Assembly: GCA_025766275.1 (NCBI GenBank)
Contig: JAFKAC010000007.1
Span: forward strand, 434,001 to 498,000
Reading direction: 5' to 3'
Source of the DNA: Lactarius indigo
Taxonomy: Eukaryota > Basidiomycota > Agaricomycetes > Russulales > Russulaceae
Length of the DNA: 64,000 nucleotides
Each line of letters opens with the position of its first letter. The first letter of the stretch is position 1. Position numbers and translations under genes: made by a program. The notes under the pieces were generated by a model. That model made no database searches, was not told the DNA's origin, and was given only the letters and a program-made list of their open reading frames with translations. Of this stretch, positions 56,942-64,000 are shown piece after piece.

Positions 56942-57570
56942 ATGGTGCGTTTTCGCATGACCATTCTATTGCAACGTTGATGTCGTTTCGTGCACGTAGA
57001 AACTCGAAATTGATTCATTCACCGGCTACAAGATATATCCAAGCAAAGGTCGCTTGTTCGTCCGTGGTGACAGCAAAGTCTGTGTCAAATCCCAGACGCC
57101 AGTCGACGTGATCTCTGAACCATTCATCTTTACAGATCTTCCGCTTTGGCGCATCGAAGAATGAATCATTGTTTTTGCAGCGAAAGAACCCACGGAAGAT
57201 CGCATGGACAGTCCTTTACCGTCGCATGCACAAGAAGGGTATCACCGAGGAGGTGGCAAAGAAACGGTCGCGTAAAACCGTAAAGCACCAACGTGGCATC
57301 GTTGGCGCAGACCTCGCGGCTATTTCTGCCAAACGCAATCAGACCGCGCAGGTTCGGACGCAGCAGCGACTTGCAGCAATCTCCAAAGCAAAGGCCGAGA
57401 AGAAGGAGAAAGAAGCGAAAAGGCCCAAGGTCTGCCTACCTACATCATCCCGTTTCCCTCCGTGTCTGACCTGCACTTCCTGTTGATAGGCGCAACGTTC
57501 GGCTGCTCCCGCAGCCAACCTCAGGAATATCTCAAAGCAGCAGGCGAAGGGTGGACGAGGGGGCCGTTAA
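56942..57570 (+). CDS. RPL24: Ribosomal protein L24 (eL24), start codon isolated by an intron
   Basis: 60S ribosomal subunit protein. Exons 56942-56944 (only ATG), 57000-57077, 57136-57429 and 57490-57570 total 456 nt, giving 151 residues, the normal length. Spliced start [20 protein letters not shown], then [40 protein letters not shown] and [20 protein letters not shown]. The basic C-terminus ends [11 protein letters not shown]. No other in-frame ATG sits at the head of exon 2 (AAACTCGAAATT), so the one-codon first exon is required. All introns are GT-AG (GTGCGT..CGTAG first). Confidence 0.96.
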
Positions 57571-57968
57571 ACTCCATTATTACTGCATCTGTATATGGGA
57601 CATGTACCATGATTATGCGCGCAATTATTTTTTCCAAGGACACTCGCGTGTCGTTTCAGTAGATGACTGTACTTCCAGTGATCCATTATTGATATCGCCG
57701 TGAGTCCGTGGCAGTGAAGCGACTCGGATGAGACTTTCCCTGTTCCGGTATCAACCGGCCAAAGCCGGGCTGTGTTCCCGTGCTTGGTAACTGCGGCGGC
57801 GAGCTCATTCATCCTCCCCCTCAACTCCTCAAGCGACCCACCCAAACTTGCACTCACACAGAACACGGTGAGCCCGGCGTCCCGCTCACCTCAAATCAAC
57901 ACCCCCTCACAAACACTACTTCCCTTATAATTTGATACTTTTTTCATTTAGAATCATACGACGACCCT

Positions 57969-58670
57969 ATGTGAGCCTACACTTCCTTGGTCGTCGTTGC
58001 ATATTCACACATCTTACACCTCCTAGGTCTGAACCTTATGACCCTTACCTTCCCCGTGGCCCATCAGCCAACCCTTCTACCGCCGAAGGAAGCTCTGGAG
58101 CGAACCCCAAGACTGCTCACATTCAGGCGCAAATCGATGACACAGTCAACATCATGCGGGACAATATTACCAAGGTTGTCGAGCGTCAGGAACGACTTGA
58201 CTCTTTGCAAGATAAAACAGGTTGGTGATTGTTGTGCGATTTCTCTGCCAGAATTGCTCCACCCTCCTCCCCTCATGCTGCCCTTCCTATGTCGGAATGA
58301 AATCGTTTTCGAGGCAGATACTCATGAATTCCTCCCTTCTTAGACAATCTAGCTGTTTCAGCTCAAGGCTTCCGACGCAATGCGAATCGAGTCCGGAAGG
58401 TATGTTTTAATTTTCACCTTTCGACGACTAGAGCTGAATAAATTTCTTAGAATATGTGGTAAGTTCAATTGTAAAATCCCATCTACCACGGACCTGCCTA
58501 ATCACAAGCTTTTCGACACTTAAGGTGGAAAGATATGAAGGTATGCTCCTTTCTTCTTCTTAGCCTTCTTAATTGCAACTTTCCCCCCACAGATGCGCAT
58601 TATTATCGGAGTTGCCATCCTCGTCGTCATCGCCATTATTGTCGTGTCGATCGTAAAGGCAACACATTAG
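57969..58670 (+). CDS. SNC1: Synaptobrevin/VAMP v-SNARE with split start codon
   Basis: Exocytic R-SNARE. Exons 57969-57970 (AT), 58027-58220, 58344-58399, 58451-58458 (8 nt), 58525-58540 (16 nt) and 58593-58670 total 354 nt, giving 117 residues. The start codon is formed by splicing AT|GTGAGC..CCTAG|G; the protein begins [20 protein letters not shown]. The R-SNARE motif follows: [20 protein letters not shown] and [20 protein letters not shown], with the central Arg in [28 protein letters not shown] leads to the tail anchor [20 protein letters not shown], ending VKATH. The two tiny exons encode the conserved membrane-proximal NMWWKDMK. Transcript data should confirm that there is no further upstream coding exon. 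Confidence 0.9.
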
Positions 58671-61440
58671 CTTTATCCCGTATGCTTAAATCTGTTATCC
58701 TTTTAATCCCCCCCCCCCTCCACTGTGTCCGACTGTTTGTTGTACCTATGTTGATACTCGTCCTCATTTCGATTGTTCATCTTCTCTCGAGAGGCAAATA
58801 CTGCTCAGTTCGGAAAGGACTTTCGATGATTTTTACGAGTGACTAGACCCTCGTTCATGTTCTGGAGTGGTAGCTATTTCTATAAACTCTATTTATGATA
58901 CGGGACGACTCTGCTGGCACGCAAGTTACAAATCTCTCAAGTCCAACTTGACTAGTCATACCACTCTTTGTTGTTTTATCGCATCGACGTTCATCTCCAC
59001 CAAGTTTGTCCACCGCCAGCATAAGCATCCATCTGGCTAGGCTTTCGTGTCTACTCACTTTCAACTCAGACGACAGAGCAGTACCATTGTCCCCTATACA
59101 GACGCCACATAGTCGCATCATACGACTGAACTGGTCTCTGCGAAGTTGTGTGCTAATGAGACTACTTTGCAATTATAGATCGATACCATTGTGTCTAAGT
59201 GGTTTAGCCTGGTGCGTAACTGAGTTTTCATGACAAACCCATAGAGCACGATGGCCAGACGCAACGTTTTTTCCACAACTTGCTGGCCCGGTCACGACCC
59301 GGAACTGCCATCTGAACCGGGCGCCGTTCCTTGGTACGAAAGTTTTCAGGGCGATTAACTACTCATCGATTATTCGCGGGTGCATCCGTCTTACAGGGGT
59401 CAAGGGCCCGGCGGCAGCTGTAGTCAATCATCATCATCCTCGTCCCCTGTCTATCACATCATCGCTGCCAATACTATATCCATCGCTTGTCCCCCGGAAC
59501 CCCACGTTTGATGTCCACACGTGCCTAGATACGGAGGTGGAGTGTGGGGTGCCATGAACCCGAATCGGCCCTCGTTTTTTCCCCACACACTTAGGGGATT
59601 CCCAGAAAACCTGGTAAACTTCCAAAATAGAAGGACGACAATACATACACTCCAAAGGTGAGGCATGGCCATGGTTTCGAGGGTCGATTCGTTCACTTGA
59701 ACACATGATGAGCCCGCTCGTCTTTTCTTACTTGCAGTACACCGTGTTCCTTCCATTTAAGAATATTAACGGACCTTGAAGCTTGACGCTCTGCTGACGC
59801 CTGAACTGGCCCTTCCAACCCCGAGGCATTTGCTCAATCTGTCTCCATGTCAATTGCCAATACTCTTCCGGCCATACCCGTTTACAGTTCTGCCGTGCGT
59901 TCATTTCCCCGGAGAGTCTTTGTCTGGACGTCCAATGTCTCAAATACATTTACACGCCTGTATAGGATCTCCATAGAGAACCCATATATCTTCCCGCGCA
60001 ATGCTGTCCCTTCACAGCACGGTAACCTCTGTTGTGGACAGTCTGTTGCCTTGCACCCGCTGTTCGAGTAGTGCGATCGGTACCAGTCCACGATCTGGAC
60101 CGAATTATTACAAAGGCGGCAAAATCTGGGTTGTTCCTACACGACCCCGCTGCGTGGGAGTAAGGGAAGCTTCCAGTTGGGCGCAACTATTGTGCGAGCT
60201 ATTCCTGGCGGTGCCTGCTCTTCTGGCAAGACGACAGTCCTTGAGATCCCCGCGTTGGAAGCGAACGTGCTGTCAACGTAATTGATACAGACAACGCAAC
60301 CACCTCTTACGGCACTAGGGGAGTGTTTTGTCACGTACTTCTTCACACAGCGTCCATCCACGGTGATCAACCTTCACTTATCATCCGGCATTCAAGTATC
60401 TCTCGGTATCTGACCCCCCTCGTCCTCGTAATTGGACAAAAACACGTTCCGTCCTACTCGTTCATAGTAAGTCATTCTTTGCGAACGTTCGTCCACGTGT
60501 TCATGAGCCACTTTGACGCGGGTTCACCGTCCCAACCCTTCCGCCCTTCCGCGGCTCAGGCAACACTGTTCTGGCTAGTTTCCCTCACGGACTGTCCATC
60601 GAATTCATTTATCGTTATCATTCGAGGTCGCGGTGTTTATAATCTTTCCTTAAATAGGTGTACAGCTTTCGGCTCGTTTCCGAATTACGGTCGCTTCCAT
60701 TCTGTCCTTTGGATTGGCGGTTATCGTGCATCAAATGCTTGCAATCACGGCCACTTTGGGAAACGAGGTGTCCCTTCCACCCGCTCACGGGTCAAAGAGC
60801 ACGTGCCGCATTATACGGAGTTGAAAGCAGTGCGCGGCAATGACCCATTTGTCGACACGCGTGATTCTTTGCGCACGTGTCCCCCGCCGCCCTAGTACGC
60901 CAACGTCTATATACGATATACGGTTCGGTTACGGTCTCGTATCTCTGATCCTGATGAACGCGTTCGACGTCCAGTCTCTAAGCTCCCAGTAGATGATTGC
61001 GCTGTTTCATGTAGCGTATGGAGACGATTGAGGAAGTAGTGCGTTAGGTGCCTTCAACACTATCTGAAACAGAACTCGAGGCCATCAATACAACCAGGCG
61101 GCTGGAGTATGGGAGGGGCTCTCTGTTACAAGTATACTCGAGAAGGGCAGACCGGCTCGTGCCGGTCTTGAGACCTTGAGGCCTGAGGCCTGAAGGTCTC
61201 CTAAACCATAATCGACACCACGTATTTGATGCCAAACGTCACTCAGATAAGCGATCCATGATCCGAGACATTGACAGCTCTGTGCGACGCAGTAGATGTA
61301 CTGTATCACGAGATACTGGAAAGCATTAAATTCAATACACTCAAATAACAATCGTATTCATGTTATTGGTGGTTTGGTACATAGCGGAGCATTCCCCATT
61401 GCTAATGTCAAGCCGATTATAGAAGACAGTGAGAACACTT
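58671..61440. other. Gene-poor interval, about 2.8 kb
   Basis: No gene that I can support. The minus strand between about 59500 and 60300 has patches that look formerly coding (VDSTFASNAGISRTVVLPEE near 60260, ILYRRVNVFETLDVQT near 59940) but with stops between them, so it may hold a decayed or intron-rich gene. The plus-strand frame 60323-60895 (190 codons) resembles nothing I know. A run of ten Cs occurs near 58712. Confidence 0.4.
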
Positions 61441-61827
61441 CTACCCGGTGGCGTGAACAGCATCTCTGGGCTGGAAAGGATGGTTGACAAAAGGTGTCAG
61501 CGCTGGACGACTAGAGTGATCAATATCTGATATGACCACTGACCGGGTTGACGCCCAACGTGGAAGCAAGATCGTTGAACTCCTTCGTAGTCGGTTTAGC
61601 CTTGCCAGTACAGACTACAGGACATGAACGAGTAATAGACCAACAAAAACGTCGAACTTACTATCAGCGACGCGCTGCTCAGAGGAACCGACTCTCTGGG
61701 CGAGCGTAAGATACGTCAGGCCTATATAAGATATGACGAAGATCAGCCAGCAATAACGCCTAAGGATCAAGTGACAACCTTTCCCGGCGATCGCGTTGTT
61801 CAGTGCAGCACATTGGCCTGAGGACAT
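61441..61827 (-). CDS. Small unknown membrane protein
   Basis: Exon 1 starts at 61827: MSSGQCAALNNAIAGKGCHL, followed by a transmembrane segment YCWLIFVISYIGLTYLTLAQ and RVGSSEQRVAD. A GTAAGT..TGTAG intron joins ICTGKAKPTTKEFNDLASTL (GVNP). Another intron (GTCAGT..TTCCAG) leads to PRDAVHATG and a stop at 61441. This gives about 85-90 residues with one membrane span, so a small single-pass protein. The clean exon structure argues that it is real; I do not know its family. Confidence 0.6.
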
Positions 61828-62515
61828 GGTGGGTGAATATAAAGGAGATGCGGTCCAATAAACAGATATATGGGGTATATATACTATACAAGACCACAGC
61901 CACCTAACAGGGTGCCGCCTGATAACCCAATAGGTGATCTATGGGAAAATCGGTGTAGTGGCGCGACCAATCAGTGGATTGACTGGAATGGAAGGATCCC
62001 GAAGAATAGTGAACAATCCAAGTAATATAGGCGAAGTCCTAAGATCCGGTGATCAGTAAGTGTGGGTTCTTATCAGATAAATCGTTGATGATTACATCAT
62101 TAAACTGTGAGCCAACACAGTGTACAATGTACATACTCCATGAAGAATAGGAGGCAATTAAAAATTGCGAATACGAAGGTGGGCAGACTTAAACCGGAAG
62201 AGTCGATGATTGTGCGTATGATAGCAAAGAAGGCAAAGCGGTATCGTGGTGAAGAAAACAAAACACGTCTCCACAAACCCATGTATGGGTGTACAACGAC
62301 AAGGTGGAAAGGAATAAAGAAAGGACATGAAAGGGAACACGAGGACGAAAGCTGAGTGCTGAGCGCTGAGCGGCCGTCGAGCAGCCCAACGGAAGTGGCA
62401 TTTGTGTACGCGTATTTGGACTGCTGATGCATCCCAAACTCTAATCGTCGGGGGAGTTAGCTCTCTCACTTCCTGACATCGAGCTCCAGTATTTCATTCT
62501 CTGAGGCTTCAGAAG
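61828..62515. other. Divergent intergenic region before RPS14
   Basis: About 690 bp between the small membrane protein (minus) and RPS14 (plus). Overlapping open frames at 62100-62470 on the minus strand are rich in Phe/Ser/Leu and look like chance. It should contain the RPS14 promoter. Confidence 0.45.

Positions 62516-64000
<1,485 letters not shown>

Noticed and set aside
57567..57866. Minus-strand frame between RPL24 and synaptobrevin
   Set aside because: It overlaps the RPL24 3' end and the synaptobrevin promoter. It contains a somewhat protein-like stretch, but no start context or continuation was found.
60323..60895. 190-codon plus-strand frame
   Set aside because: No domain, no introns with frame logic and an unusual composition; it may be chance in AT-poor sequence. 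It is left within the gene-poor interval.

Overview
The window reads as nuclear DNA of a filamentous basidiomycete, most likely an agaricomycete. Genes sit close together on both strands and are cut by many 50-60 nt GT-AG introns. Most can be rebuilt exon by exon as familiar eukaryotic housekeeping proteins. Several families (the long-tailed PIL1, the HNH_2 nuclease, the small basic PRRSSR protein) have an agaricomycete flavour. I saw no bacterial operons, CRISPR arrays, rRNA or convincing tRNA genes.

Layout. 0-5.5 kb, all minus strand: the end of a Bet1/Sft1-type SNARE, the eisosome protein PIL1, a nuclear DOT5/PrxQ peroxiredoxin and a small basic protein. 5.6-10.5 kb: a decayed island bounded by matching inverted blocks, holding a broken PMR1-type Ca2+/Mn2+ ATPase and a broken HNH nuclease gene. 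11.7-18.4 kb: a glutathione transferase, a PPP1R37-like leucine-rich-repeat protein and an F-box protein. 19.4-23.2 kb: calmodulin (8 exons, one of 7 nt), a WASP/Las17 actin regulator and, divergent from it, proteasome subunit beta-3. 23.3-27.2 kb: a tandem segmental duplication of an unknown membrane-protein gene plus a scrap of the proteasome gene, separated by a minisatellite carrying a MITE-like insertion. 27.4-31.6 kb: a JmjC histone demethylase and a UBR7-like ubiquitin ligase, head to head. 32-44 kb: a hydantoinase-B-type protein, ASE1, GNA1, MO25, a flavin monooxygenase and a hypothetical protein. 44.9-52.0 kb: the DNA polymerase epsilon catalytic subunit. 52.5-56.4 kb: a CAMK-like kinase. 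56.9-63.2 kb: RPL24, a synaptobrevin, a small membrane protein and RPS14, around a roughly 2.8 kb gene-poor gap.

The most unusual signals concern gene structure. In four neighbouring housekeeping genes an intron lies directly after, or inside, the start codon (PUP3, RPL24, RPS14: ATG|gt; synaptobrevin: AT|gt...G). Calmodulin, synaptobrevin and MO25 use exons of 7, 8 and 14 nt that are confirmed because the reading frame closes exactly over the full protein. The 5.6-10.5 kb island may be the corpse of a mobile element.

Caution: at least ten positions in otherwise well-conserved genes (POL2, GNA1, MO25, the kinase, the monooxygenase and others) need a single-base insertion or deletion to restore frame. 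Because several of these genes are essential, I read most of them as assembly errors. Single-base breaks elsewhere in the window should be judged with this in mind.
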